Shown: one piece after another, positions 1 through 6,274 of the stretch
Layout of the letters: each line of letters opens with the position of its first letter
How positions within the stretch are numbered: position 1 is the stretch's first letter
Virus record (IMG/VR): IMGVR_UViG_3300027573_000682
Coordinates: 1 to 22,936 of that record
Direction: 5' to 3' (one strand)
DNA length: 22,936 bases
From: a virus
The notes under the pieces: generated by a model
Databases searched by the model: none
Told to the model about the DNA's origin: nothing
The model's input: only the letters and a program-made list of their open reading frames with translations
Position numbers and translations under genes: made by a program

Positions 1-1440
1 CAGGAACAACGGCCTTGTCGGGTCGTGCTCGAGGTCGGGCACGATGTGGTCGGCGCCGAAGCCCTCGTAGACCGGGAGACCCGGCCGCATCTGGAGCGCA
101 TAGGCGAGGGCGTTCGGGGCGTCGATCTTGCCGGTCGGGTAGTTCAGGAGCTGCTCGGTGAGGGCGGGGAGCGGCTGGGCGAATTCGCACTCGCGGGCCG
201 CGAAGAAGGGCTGGAGACCCCGAATGAAGTCGAGCTTGCCGCGCGGGGCGCGGACGCCGCGTACGGGTAAATACGTACCGCGCCGGACCATCTCATGGCG
301 GAGAGGCTGTAAGAGGAACTGCTCTAAGCCATCCAATTCCACCCCGACCCAGACCGGGTCGTACCGCTCGGCAATATCGAAGGCCAAAGCGACGATTTCG
401 TCGGGGAGGAGGAATTGTGCGTCCGCCGCCCACACCACCAATCGGTTGCTGATCCACGACCAGACGGCCCAGCCGGTCGTGGCGGACGTGCTCCCCACCG
501 TGCGGGCCGGGTCGATCATCGCGTAGCACGCCTGCCAGGTCCGCTCGCGCGGGGCGACGCGGATCATTTCCCGGCTGAAAATCCGGTCGGACTCGCTGAA
601 CGCCCGGCACAGCATCTCGCGTTCCCAGACCGCCAATTCGCCGACCCGCTCGTAGCCCTGCCGCTCCCGGTCGATTTTCGCCAGCGGCCAGACTTCGGGC
701 CAGCTGGCCTTCCGCTTGCCATCCTCCCCCAGATACTCCACCGGGTAGGTCTGGCACGGCCAGCCCCATTCTTTCTCCAGTTTGACCGGCAGGCTCTCGG
801 CGTCCATCGGCGTGGCGCGGATGCGGACCTTGCGGTTGGGGGCACAGGCCGGCAGCAGTTCGGAGAGGAACCAGCGCAGCGTTTTTCGCCGCTGGTCGGG
901 TGTCTGGACGCTGTCCGGGCTTTCCACGTCATCGACGAAGATGAAATCGGGCCGGTGGTCGAGGTGCTTGATGCCGCGGATATCCTGGTCGCGGCCGATC
1001 GCCTGGACGCACACCCCGGTCGTGGTCACCAGCTTGGTCTGGGTCCAGGCGTCGCCCTTGAGGTCGCCGAAGGCGGCCTGAATCCAGGGGTTGTTCATCA
1101 GTTCGTAGGCCACGGCGGCAAGGCGTTCCGCCGCCCTGGTCTCATTGCTGCTGATAATCACGATGTTGCGGTGCGCCATCAGGCAGGCCGCCAGCACGAT
1201 GTCCTCCTCGCCGAGGGTGGATTTGGCGCTGCCGCGGAAGGCGAGGCGGATCGAGTATTGATCCTCGCTCCAAAAGTCGGAAACTAAGTCTTGATGAAAT
1301 GAAGCCGGAGGAGTTGCCACCCCATCATACTGATGGCGGTGCGCAAACAAGACCTCGTGACTAGACCACTTATCTTCCGATAGGATTTTTATTATCTGCG
1401 ATCTTGCAGCAAGGGCCGCTACGGCATCAACGTCTGCCAC
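1..1440 (-). CDS. terL: Large terminase subunit (TerL), 3' end outside window
   Basis: This is the packaging motor that pumps DNA into proheads and cuts it. The minus-strand frame is open from a GTG at 1440 to the window edge, giving 480 visible residues and no stop. Walker A reads FRGSAKST (about residues 68-75) and Walker B reads FIFVDDVE (166-173). The RNase H-like nuclease domain shows MIDPART (Asp about 310), GVELDG (about 366-371) and KIDAPNALAY (Asp about 440). The GTG start is preceded by GAGG and overlaps the end of the upstream HNH gene by 14 bases, which suggests translational coupling. The motif set and order are those of known large terminases. No frameshift was seen in the codons read. 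Only the C-terminal tail is missing. Confidence 0.93.
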   Translation of the reverse strand, partial: MADVDAVAALAARSQIIKILSEDKWSSHEVLFAHRHQYDGVATPPASFHQDLVSDFWSEDQYSIRLAFRGSAKSTLGEEDIVLAACLMAHRNIVIISSNETRAAERLAAVAYELMNNPWIQAAFGDLKGDAWTQTKLVTTTGVCVQAIGRDQDIRGIKHLDHRPDFIFVDDVESPDSVQTPDQRRKTLRWFLSELLPACAPNRKVRIRATPMDAESLPVKLEKEWGWPCQTYPVEYLGEDGKRKASWPEVWPLAKIDRERQGYERVGELAVWEREMLCRAFSESDRIFSREMIRVAPRERTWQACYAMIDPARTVGSTSATTGWAVWSWISNRLVVWAADAQFLLPDEIVALAFDIAERYDPVWVGVELDGLEQFLLQPLRHEMVRRGTYLPVRGVRAPRGKLDFIRGLQPFFAARECEFAQPLPALTEQLLNYPTGKIDAPNALAYALQMRPGLPVYEGFGADHIVPDLEHDPTRPLFL

Positions 1441-1876
1441 GATACCTCAAATCGTTGCGGGTTTTCTGGCATATCGAGCAGGTTCTGCTCCACTTATTGG
1501 CGCCATCGTATGGGTGCCCTCTTGGGCACGTCGTCTTCTTCCCGTTCTTGCTTTTGGCCCCAGAGGGAGGCCGCAGCTCCCCTCTCGCCATGTTCACCTT
1601 ACGGGTCACCGCTTCTAGGTGCTCGGGATTACAACACCCGCGGTTGCGGCAGAGATGGTCCACGTCGTGGCCGGCAGGAATGTCGCCCACAAAAACGATA
1701 TACGAGAATCTGTGGGCATTGGTCATCTCTCCGTCCGCCCAGAAACTCCCGTAGCCGTTGGTCTTGCCGCCAAGCCAATTCCAACAGCCTGTCACCGGAT
1801 GCGGCAATATCCGCCCGAAGAACCGCTCGGCAAGCGTGCGCGTCAGAAACCGTTCAAAAGGCTCGGCCGTCTTCAC
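1427..1876 (-). CDS. HNH endonuclease upstream of terminase
   Basis: A 149-residue HNH endonuclease. The core contains AHRFSYIVFVGDIP followed by DVDHLCRNRGCCNPEHLEAV (about residues 57-90), which carries the His-Asn-His set and a CxxxxCC zinc-binding pattern. A second Cys/His module (CPRGH ... CSIC) lies near the C-terminus. The start is GTG at 1876 with GGAG five bases upstream. It lies between a short HTH gene and terL and overlaps terL by 14 bases. HNH proteins beside terminases are known to take part in cos cleavage and packaging in HK97-like phages. A free-standing homing endonuclease is the alternative. A relative is encoded at 8826-9272 in this window. The family call is firm; the role is inferred from position. 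Confidence 0.88.
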   Translation of the reverse strand: MKTAEPFERFLTRTLAERFFGRILPHPVTGCWNWLGGKTNGYGSFWADGEMTNAHRFSYIVFVGDIPAGHDVDHLCRNRGCCNPEHLEAVTRKVNMARGELRPPSGAKSKNGKKTTCPRGHPYDGANKWSRTCSICQKTRNDLRYRGRR

Positions 1877-1892
1877 TGCCGCTCCGGCTCGC

Positions 1893-2087
1893 TCACGGCG
1901 TCGCCTCGCGGGCCCTGGCTAGCCGGTCGCGGATCACGCTGCGGGCGACGCCGTAGCGTTTCGCCAGCGTCGCCAGCGACATGCCGGCGGCGTGCAGCTT
2001 GGCGATCTTCTCGACGGGCAGATCGATCCGGCGCGGGCCGACCAGCCGCTCCTCGGGCCGCCGCTCGGGTGCCGGCGGCGCGCTCAT
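1893..2087 (-). CDS. Small helix-turn-helix protein, candidate small terminase
   Basis: A 64-residue protein with a clear HTH in its C-terminal half: LPVEKIAKLHAAGMSLATLA followed by KRYGVARSVIRDRL, a resolvase/Hin-like 'recognise, turn, recognise' pattern. The ATG at 2087 overlaps the stop of the upstream gene as ATGA, so this start is preferred over an in-frame ATG at 2126. It is followed by the HNH gene and terL. A DNA-binding protein just before TerL would fit a small terminase subunit, but it is much shorter than typical TerS (about 130-200 residues) and lacks an obvious oligomerisation region. It may instead be a regulator. DNA binding is well supported; the packaging role is a guess. 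Confidence 0.72.
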   Translation of the reverse strand: MSAPPAPERRPEERLVGPRRIDLPVEKIAKLHAAGMSLATLAKRYGVARSVIRDRLARAREATP

Positions 2088-2371
2088 AGCGGATCGATGC
2101 CCAAGCGCTCGGCCCGCTTGAGCCAATCGGCAATGGCAAAGCGGCTGCCCAGCCCGTCTATGCCCGCGCGCAGCTCATCGATACCCTCGCCCATCCATAC
2201 CGGCGCGCCGATCCATTGCCGCAGATACGCCCGGATTGCCGAAACTTGCGTGGCCGTTAGAGGTTCGCCATGCAAGTAGGCTTCGACGGCGGGCCGCAGC
2301 ACGCCGCTCGTCTCGTCCTGCCAATAGCCCGGGGGACGGTAGCCGGGGACCCACACGCGACCGTCGCTCAT
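2084..2371 (-). CDS. Hypothetical phage protein (95 aa)
   Basis: Not recognised. It encodes 95 residues beginning MSDGRVWVPGYRPPGYW. A helical middle part (LTATQVSAIRAYLRQWI) is followed by a second helical part ending in AERLGIDPL. The start at 2371 forms an ATGA overlap with the upstream gene, and its end overlaps the next start by ATGA. The in-frame ATG at 2440 would overlap the neighbour by 70 bases and is rejected. It sits in the packaging operon. Soluble, no membrane segment or Cys cluster. Confidence 0.72.
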   Translation of the reverse strand: MSDGRVWVPGYRPPGYWQDETSGVLRPAVEAYLHGEPLTATQVSAIRAYLRQWIGAPVWMGEGIDELRAGIDGLGSRFAIADWLKRAERLGIDPL

Positions 2372-2766
2372 GGCGCGCCCCGCTTCGGCTCGGTGCGGGC
2401 GGCGAGCGCTTCCCGCACTTGCAGCGATTTCAGCCGCCACCAGATCCGCTGGTCATCGTCGGCGGTGTCCCAGTCGGTGGCGTAGACCTGCGCCATCAGC
2501 TCGGTCACGGGGTCGGCTCGTTCGCCGCGCTTGATGCGGTCTACCAGATCTGCATCCCACGGCCCGGTGCGGGCGGCCTCGCGCTGGCGGCGAGCGAGCA
2601 CGCGGTCCATGGCGGCATTCGCTACAACGTCGAGTAGCGTGCGCATGCGATCCCACCCGCGGAGCGCGGACTCGTTCCAGATTTCGAGCGCATCATCGAC
2701 GAGTTCGGGCGAGATGATCTCGGCGTAGATCGCCTCGGCGAGGTCGCGCTCGCGGTCGTCGCTCAA
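2368..2766 (-). CDS. Hypothetical phage protein (132 aa), TTG start
   Basis: Not recognised. A 132-residue, strongly charged, mostly helical protein starting MSDDRERDLAEAIYAEII. The start codon is TTG at 2766, overlapping the upstream TGA (TTGA). No ATG lies nearby and the N-terminal sequence after this TTG looks like a genuine protein start. Its 3' end overlaps the next gene by ATGA. It is part of the leftward packaging operon; there is no motif that gives a function. Confidence 0.72.
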   Translation of the reverse strand: MSDDRERDLAEAIYAEIISPELVDDALEIWNESALRGWDRMRTLLDVVANAAMDRVLARRQREAARTGPWDADLVDRIKRGERADPVTELMAQVYATDWDTADDDQRIWWRLKSLQVREALAARTEPKRGAP

Positions 2767-2993
2767 TCCGCCTCCAGGCTCAGGCTGCGCAATTCATAGT
2801 GCAGCCGCTCGGCCTGCCGCAGGAAATCCAGGAGGGCGGCGTAATCCCTGGCGGTGGCCAGCATCGTGCCGCCATCGACATGCTCGAGGGTGAGGCGGTA
2901 GCGGCGGCCACCCTCCGGCACCACCTCCACCCGGCCGCCCCGCAGCTGCGCCTTCTGCCCGCTGCTCAGCCGAATCTCGGTCATCGGCGACAC
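2763..2993 (-). CDS. Hypothetical phage protein (76 aa)
   Basis: Not recognised. A small protein with a beta-rich N-terminal half (RLSSGQKAQLRGGRVEVVPE, then RRYRLTLEHVDGG) and a helical C-terminal half. The start could be GTG at 2993 or ATG at 2984, and neither has a good Shine-Dalgarno sequence. An A/T-rich stretch (TATATATAAT on the minus strand, 2995-3004) lies immediately upstream of the GTG and is unusual in this GC-rich operon. It resembles a -10 box but no -35 is visible. The gene overlaps the next one by TTGA. Confidence 0.62.
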   Translation of the reverse strand: MSPMTEIRLSSGQKAQLRGGRVEVVPEGGRRYRLTLEHVDGGTMLATARDYAALLDFLRQAERLHYELRSLSLEAD

Positions 2994-3014
2994 ATTATAT
3001 ATAGGCCGCAGCGC

Positions 3015-3263
3015 TCACTCGGCCGCGTCCCGGTCGGCCGGCTCCACCGCCTCCTGCAATTTCAGCCGGCCCGGCCCCCGGTGCTTCACCATCTTCCGCA
3101 CAATGCGCCCCGTTACCGTGGCATCAAACTGCAAATTACGCAGAACAGACTGCAACTCGGCAATGGCATCCCCAACCTCCCGGGAACCCAGTATCTTGGC
3201 GCGCTCCAATTCGCTGTCCGGCGCGTCTCCGACGAAGAGGATCTCGATCCGGTGGGTGGTCAC
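3015..3263 (-). CDS. Hypothetical phage protein (82 aa), first gene of packaging operon
   Basis: Not recognised. 82 residues starting MTTHRIEILFVGDAPDSELE, acidic then basic, with a helical centre (VGDAIAELQSVLRNLQFDA). The start is GTG at 3263, supported by a strong purine-rich ribosome site (AAGGAGAGGCC just upstream). It is the first gene of the leftward run that ends in terL. A 15-bp element shared with the region upstream of the AAA ATPase gene (10846) lies at 3290-3304. Confidence 0.68.
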   Translation of the reverse strand: MTTHRIEILFVGDAPDSELERAKILGSREVGDAIAELQSVLRNLQFDATVTGRIVRKMVKHRGPGRLKLQEAVEPADRDAAE

Positions 3264-3289
3264 GGCCTCTCCTTCTCTGCCTTCCGCAG

Positions 3290-3304
3290 AAGTTAGTTCG
3301 GATT
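3290..3304 (-). promoter_or_regulatory. 15-bp element upstream of packaging operon, shared with 10865-10879
   Basis: The minus strand reads AATCCGAACTAACTT here and AATCCGAACATATTT at 10879-10865, 12 of 15 bases identical. Both sites lie 15-30 bases upstream of the first codon of a leftward gene. It could be an operator or promoter part. No convincing sigma70 -35/-10 pair is visible at this site. Confidence 0.3.
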
Positions 3305-3321
3305 ACCTGAGGGCACAAATG

Positions 3322-3358
3322 GAAAGGCCCGCGGCAGGGGAGCTGCGACGGGCCTTTC
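3322..3358. terminator. Strong hairpin, probable terminator
   Basis: A perfect 10-bp stem (GAAAGGCCCG at 3322-3331 with CGGGCCTTTC at 3349-3358) encloses a loop that contains a smaller GCAG/CTGC stem. The AAA/TTT ends of the stem would supply a short U run on either strand, so it may work in both directions. It separates the leftward packaging operon from the rightward gene at 3430. Confidence 0.6.
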
Positions 3359-3400
3359 ACGTGCGCCCTTGATCTTAGGGGGGATCTGGCGCGTGGTGTC

Positions 3401-3415
3401 GACCAACCACGGAGA
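3401..3415 (+). promoter_or_regulatory. Leader motif GACCAACCACGGAGA, copy A
   Basis: Copy A of a leader also found at 8067-8081, 9321-9330 (shorter) and on the minus strand at 7970-7985. Here it lies 14 bases before the ATG at 3430 and is bracketed by GTGTC and GACAC, a 5-bp inverted repeat. The GGAGA inside it may serve as ribosome site, though the spacing to this ATG is long. No promoter was recognised upstream. Confidence 0.5.
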
Positions 3416-3429
3416 CACAGGCGTCAAAT

Positions 3430-3780
3430 ATGTTAGATTCAGCCGAAAAGCAAGAAGTCGCCGAGGATGGGGTCTTTAGCTGTCAGGAAGCCTACTTCTG
3501 GGCCGAGACGCTCGACGCAGAGGGCCGCGAAGCCGTCGATCGGTGGCTACGGCAGAAATACGGACTCCCGGCCCCAAAAAGAAAGGGAATTATATATTTG
3601 ACTCCCCAGATGCTCGGTGCGGCGTCGGTCGAGCACGCCTCCTGCCCCCGGTCCGAGAGCTTCCCGGGACACTCCGCATCTCATTCCGGCAACGCTGGGA
3701 GTGCCGCCCAGTGCGTTGGCCGCGCGTTGCTGTGTATCGACAAGCCATCTTCAAGCATTTCATCTACCCCCACCCAATGA
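3430..3780 (+). CDS. Small phage gene with its 3' end replaced by an IS
   Basis: The first 51 codons are phage sequence; the rest is read from the left end of the IS1595 element, ending at a chance stop at 3780. Removing the IS and one copy of the 8-bp target duplication joins codon 51 to ...AAA GCC CCG AAG and restores a 63-residue protein ending in LPGLSSA, with the stop at 5431-5433. The native part is acidic and helical (AEKQEVAEDGVFS, EAYFWAETLDAEGREAVDRW) and of unknown function. The present product carries a 65-residue unrelated tail. Leader motif copy A lies upstream. Confidence 0.6.
   Translation: MLDSAEKQEVAEDGVFSCQEAYFWAETLDAEGREAVDRWLRQKYGLPAPKRKGIIYLTPQMLGAASVEHASCPRSESFPGHSASHSGNAGSAAQCVGRALLCIDKPSSSISSTPTQ
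3577..3584. repeat. Left target-site duplication AAAAGAAA
   Basis: This 8-bp copy directly abuts the left inverted repeat and is identical to 5389-5396. Confidence 0.9.
3585..3607 (+). repeat. Left terminal inverted repeat of IS1595 element
   Basis: These 23 bases are the exact reverse complement of 5366-5388. The A/T-rich centre differs sharply from the surrounding GC-rich DNA. Confidence 0.9.
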
Positions 3781-3983
3781 GTTCCGTCTGGAAATCGAAA
3801 GAAAAAAAGAGCCTCGGTTCGCAGCGGTGCAGTCTCTATTGGTTGCCACATCGGCGGCAGAAATCTTGTGAGGTTCAAAAGAAAACGGATGTCTTCTTCG
3901 TATCCCGTCACGAACCGCTCGGCCTCTTGATAGGCGAAACGCCCGCGAATTTCGGCGAGGGTTTTTACATCTTCCGGTGTCAT
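3681..3983 (-). CDS. DUF551-like passenger protein of the IS
   Basis: A 100-residue protein. Its C-terminal two thirds (about residues 44-100) starts MWQPIETAPLRTEALFFF and ends THWAALPALPE, the usual start and end of DUF551-like domains of phage proteins; their function is unknown. The N-terminal 40 residues are helical (TPEDVKTLAEIRGRFAYQEA). It is the last gene of the transposase transcript and overlaps the preceding gene by ATGA (3980-3983). It lies inside the inverted repeats, so it is cargo. A phage-type gene as IS cargo suggests it was picked up from a phage. Confidence 0.72.
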   Translation of the reverse strand: MTPEDVKTLAEIRGRFAYQEAERFVTGYEEDIRFLLNLTRFLPPMWQPIETAPLRTEALFFFRFPDGTHWVGVDEMLEDGLSIHSNARPTHWAALPALPE

Positions 3984-4204
3984 GCTAAACCACTCTCAGT
4001 CCGCCTTAGGATAACTCGTAATCCACAACACTCTGGGCATACACTCTCCCGTCCGCTGGAACCGCTGCCTTGGCAGGTGCCGCACGTATCGAATGGGCAT
4101 TCCTTTTTTAGTGATAAATGTCCGCACCATCTGCACCGCCAATGCGGCATGACGCCCGCTCGTGCGAGATTTATCAAATCACAGCGCAATGCGGCGTCCG
4201 TCAT
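3980..4204 (-). CDS. Zinc-ribbon-like passenger protein of the IS
   Basis: A 74-residue cysteine-rich protein with CRWC, CPFDTCGTCQGSG and CPECCG, i.e. three CxxC-type pairs resembling the zinc modules of DnaJ. It probably binds one or two zinc ions. ATGA overlaps join it to both neighbours, so it is translated in series with the transposase. Function unknown; an RNA- or DNA-binding or adaptor role would fit but is not shown. Confidence 0.66.
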   Translation of the reverse strand: MTDAALRCDLINLARAGVMPHWRCRWCGHLSLKKECPFDTCGTCQGSGSSGRESVCPECCGLRVILRRTESGLA

Positions 4205-4407
4205 GTGGGCGAGCCTTTCGCAATCTTTGCCGCCCGCCTCTTACGTGCCTTTGCCGGCTTCGATTTTGGTTTTGGTTTATAGGACAGAACCTTGCCCGCA
4301 ATCGCATCAAGCTCCGGCGGGACGCGATACGGGCAGCACTCGCAACGCGTTACACCGGCCCCGCGATGCCACGGCAGGGGGCAGTCCGCGCACAAATCGC
4401 CGCTCAT
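4201..4407 (-). CDS. Small Cys-rich basic passenger protein of the IS
   Basis: A 68-residue protein with two cysteine pairs (CADC at 6-9, CECC at 23-26) and a very basic C-terminal tail (KPKPKSKPAKARKRRAAKI). Its start overlaps the transposase stop by ATGA (4404-4407). A metal-binding head with a Lys/Arg tail would suit nucleic-acid binding, perhaps acting with the transposase. No family was recognised. Confidence 0.66.
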   Translation of the reverse strand: MSGDLCADCPLPWHRGAGVTRCECCPYRVPPELDAIAGKVLSYKPKPKSKPAKARKRRAAKIAKGSPT

Positions 4408-5321
4408 GCGATGTACGCCTTGTAGGTCAGCCGCTTGCCGGCAATGCCTTTGACGAAGCTCTCCAGCCGGTCCAGCGTGTGCCGTTTCACGTCGCCTTCG
4501 TTCAGCCGGAAGGCGAACTCGTCAACGTAGCGGTGCAGGTGCTTCGGGCTGGCGTGGTGGTAGACGCCGATCAGCCCGCGCTTGAGAACCGCGAATACGC
4601 TTTCGATGCTGTTGGTCGTCACGTTGTCGCGGACGAACTCGGCTGCGCCGTGGTTGATCGTCTCGTGATCGAAGAACAGCCCGCCGAGGCCGCGATAGGC
4701 GGCGAACTCGTCAGTGTTCAGCGTCGAGCGGACCTCGACATTCTCGTGAATGACGCGGTGCACCGTCTCCTGATCGGTGTTGCCGACCACCTTGGCCTTG
4801 GTGCGCCCACCGCGCTCGCGCATGCCGATGACGGCAGTCTTGCCGACCGAGCCGCGCCCCATCTTGAGCTTCTTATTCTCGTGCTTGTTGGCCTCGATCC
4901 CGCCGACGTAGGTCTCGTCGATTTCCACAACGCCGGCCAGCTTGCCGAAGTCGGAACCGCAAGCCTCGCGCAACCGACCAAGGATGAACCACGCGGTTTT
5001 CTGCGTGACGCCGATTTCCTTGGCGAGTTGCATGCTGCTGATGCCCTTGCGAGCGGTGACGAGCAGGTACATCGCGTAAACCCACTTGTGCAGCGGGACA
5101 TGGGACCGCTCGAACACCGTCCCAGTGCGAACGGTGAAATCCTCCTGGCACTGCCGGCAGCGGTAATAGCCGCCCTTGCGAGTCGTGATCTTGTCGCCAG
5201 TCCCACAAACTGGGCAGCGCGGACCCTGCGGCCAGAGCAGCCCTTCGAGGTAAACGCGGGCGCTGTCCTGGTCGGGAAACATGGCGAAAAGCTGGAAGGT
5301 GGAAATGGTGCTGCGCGACAT
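4404..5321 (-). CDS. IS1595-family transposase
   Basis: A 305-residue DDE-type transposase. An N-terminal zinc ribbon (CPVC at 36-39, CRQC at 55-58) is followed by an HTH-like region (MQLAKEIGVTQKTAWFILGR) and the catalytic core: EIDET (Asp 135), NTDEF (Asp 204) and the TNSIESVFAVLKRG block (about 236-249) carrying the third acidic or polar position. Length and domain order match complete family members. The ATG at 5321 has AAGGGG upstream. An in-frame TTG at 5390 lies in the target duplication and is not used as the start. It catalyses cutting and joining of the terminal repeats at 3585-3607 and 5366-5388. Confidence 0.92.
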   Translation of the reverse strand: MSRSTISTFQLFAMFPDQDSARVYLEGLLWPQGPRCPVCGTGDKITTRKGGYYRCRQCQEDFTVRTGTVFERSHVPLHKWVYAMYLLVTARKGISSMQLAKEIGVTQKTAWFILGRLREACGSDFGKLAGVVEIDETYVGGIEANKHENKKLKMGRGSVGKTAVIGMRERGGRTKAKVVGNTDQETVHRVIHENVEVRSTLNTDEFAAYRGLGGLFFDHETINHGAAEFVRDNVTTNSIESVFAVLKRGLIGVYHHASPKHLHRYVDEFAFRLNEGDVKRHTLDRLESFVKGIAGKRLTYKAYIA

Positions 5322-5365
5322 CGGAAACCCCTTATTTCGTGCCAGAAATATAGGGATTTTGGCGC

Positions 5366-5388
5366 GGGGAGTCAAATATATAATTCCC
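5366..5388 (-). repeat. Right terminal inverted repeat of IS1595 element
   Basis: A perfect 23-bp reverse complement of 3585-3607. It lies 45 bases upstream of the transposase start. Confidence 0.9.
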
Positions 5389-5396
5389 AAAAGAAA
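5389..5396. repeat. Right target-site duplication AAAAGAAA
   Basis: Identical to 3577-3584. Its last two bases form the foot of the hairpin at 5395-5422. Confidence 0.9.
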
Positions 5397-5422
5397 AGCC
5401 CCGAAGCTCTTGCCGGGGCTTT
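5395..5422 (+). terminator. Hairpin terminator at the 3' end of the disrupted gene
   Basis: A 9-bp perfect stem (AAAGCCCCG at 5395-5403, CGGGGCTTT at 5414-5422) with a 10-base loop. This is the common phage 'AAAGCCCC...GGGGCTTT' terminator form. Before the insertion it overlapped the last codons of the gene starting at 3430. The IS entered at its 5' foot, so that gene is now parted from its terminator. Confidence 0.65.
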
Positions 5423-5501
5423 CCTCCGCTTGACCTGTCGCGGCGGCAGGGTCTAAGCTGAAATCCGCTCAATCGGCGTTAGCGCGCCATCGCGGACCCG
5501 C

Positions 5502-5834
5502 ATGTCAGATAACCCGCCCTTCCCGAGAAGACAAGCCCCCAGCAACGTAACGTCGCTGCCGTCCGAGGGGCGGATGTTCGCGCGCGAGCTGAGGCGCATC
5601 AACAAAGGGGCGCTGGTCGGCTTCTTCGAGCTGCACATTCCCGAGTGGGGCGTGATTTTTCACGACTGCAAGTGGTTCCGCACCAACAAAGGTGAGTGGA
5701 TCGGCTTGCCCTCGACCAGCTTCACGACCCGCGAGGGCGTGAAAGCCTGGAAGAACCTCGTCGAGTTTCCCGATCGGGAAGCCGGCAGCCGCTTTCAGGA
5801 GGCCGCGATGGCAGCTGTAAGGCGGCTGTCGTGA
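5502..5834 (+). CDS. Phage SpoVG-like conserved protein
   Basis: A 110-residue protein. The conserved part is RRINKGALVGFFELHIPEWG, then a GVIFHDCKWF strand, IGLPS, and VEFPDREAGSRFQEAAMAAV. This is a pattern common in phages and mobile elements and reminiscent of the SpoVG fold ('functions with cell division/RNA binding' in the bacterial family; unknown in phages). The start at 5502 gives the full N-terminus but has a weak ribosome site. An internal ATG at 5574 follows GAGGGGCGG and could be the true start. It overlaps the following small ORF by GTGA. Confidence 0.75.
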   Translation: MSDNPPFPRRQAPSNVTSLPSEGRMFARELRRINKGALVGFFELHIPEWGVIFHDCKWFRTNKGEWIGLPSTSFTTREGVKAWKNLVEFPDREAGSRFQEAAMAAVRRLS

Positions 5835-6013
5835 GAAAGCGTGCCGGCAGGATCGGCAGGGTCCACACCTCGTTGCATAACCCGCGGCAGACCCGCAATC
5901 TACGCAAATCGAAGCAGCCCGAGTGGGGGCAGCTTACCAACCGGGAACTCCTCTTTCCCGGGCTATCCGAGCGAGGAAAGCCTCAACCGAGGAAGACGCC
6001 GCTCGGCACATAG
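5831..6013 (+). CDS. Small basic ORF downstream of the SpoVG-like gene
   Basis: A possible 60-residue product, very basic and without a known motif (RKRAGRIGRVHTSLHN, then TRNLRKSKQPEWGQL). The GTG at 5831 overlaps the previous stop as GTGA, the arrangement used widely in this phage. This context is the main support. A 7-bp hairpin with loop CTCCTCT (5941-5961) lies inside it, so the second half may belong to the structured block downstream rather than be selected as protein. Confidence 0.4.
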   Translation: MRKRAGRIGRVHTSLHNPRQTRNLRKSKQPEWGQLTNRELLFPGLSERGKPQPRKTPLGT

Positions 6014-6220
6014 CGGCCAGGATAGCCGCAGCAGTTGAACTCGACCACGGCGGTAGTAGGGGATGACGCCCGAAAACGAGCCATGGCGGCAGCAGACGCG
6101 CGAGGTGGATACCTACCGCAGCCGCACCGTGAGTTGATGCCGGAGCAGACCGCACGTCGGGCAGGTGCCCGATAGAATAGGCGCAGGCCGGATAGCCGGT
6201 ACAATCCTCGCGGCAGCGTC

Positions 6221-6252
6221 GCGAGAAACCCGGCCGAGTTGTAAGCGTGCGG
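6221..6252 (+). repeat. Diverged copy R0 of the GAAACC...GTTGT repeat
   Basis: It reads GAGAAACC, then CGGCCGA, then GTTGTAAGCGTGCGG. Aligned with R1 it keeps the GAAACCCG...GTTGT...GCGG frame with a few substitutions and single-base gaps. It lies about 350 bp before R1. Confidence 0.35.
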
Positions 6253-6260
6253 TCCCCTTA

Positions 6261-6274
6261 CGCGCGCGCGCGCG
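6261..6274. repeat. (CG)7 alternating tract
   Basis: Seven CG dinucleotides in a row between A and T. Alternating CG can adopt Z-DNA under supercoiling; here it is only a compositional note. Confidence 0.6.

Larger units (their letters stand above)
3585..5388 (-). mobile_element. IS1595-family insertion sequence with passenger genes
   Basis: The element is 1804 bp long. Its ends are perfect 23-bp inverted repeats (3585-3607 and 5366-5388) beginning GGGAATTATATATTTGACTC. It is flanked on both sides by AAAAGAAA, an 8-bp target duplication of the length expected for this family. It encodes an IS1595-type transposase and, downstream on the same strand, three small passenger genes joined by ATGA overlaps. 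Perfect termini, an intact transposase and an identical duplication indicate a recent insertion. Passenger genes are known in IS1595 relatives; these three were not recognised as known cargo. Confidence 0.92.

Noticed and set aside
415-1287. A 290-codon plus-strand ORF at the left end
   Set aside because: It lies antisense to the large terminase, whose Walker and nuclease motifs read clearly on the minus strand.
2995-3004. TATATATAAT as a promoter -10 inside the packaging operon
   Set aside because: No -35 hexamer lies at 16-18 bases upstream on the minus strand; kept only as a note in the gene entry.
3543-5456. A 637-codon plus-strand ORF spanning the whole IS
   Set aside because: It is antisense to the transposase and passenger genes, which have clear domains and ATGA coupling, and it crosses both terminal repeats. 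It is a shadow frame of GC-rich coding DNA.
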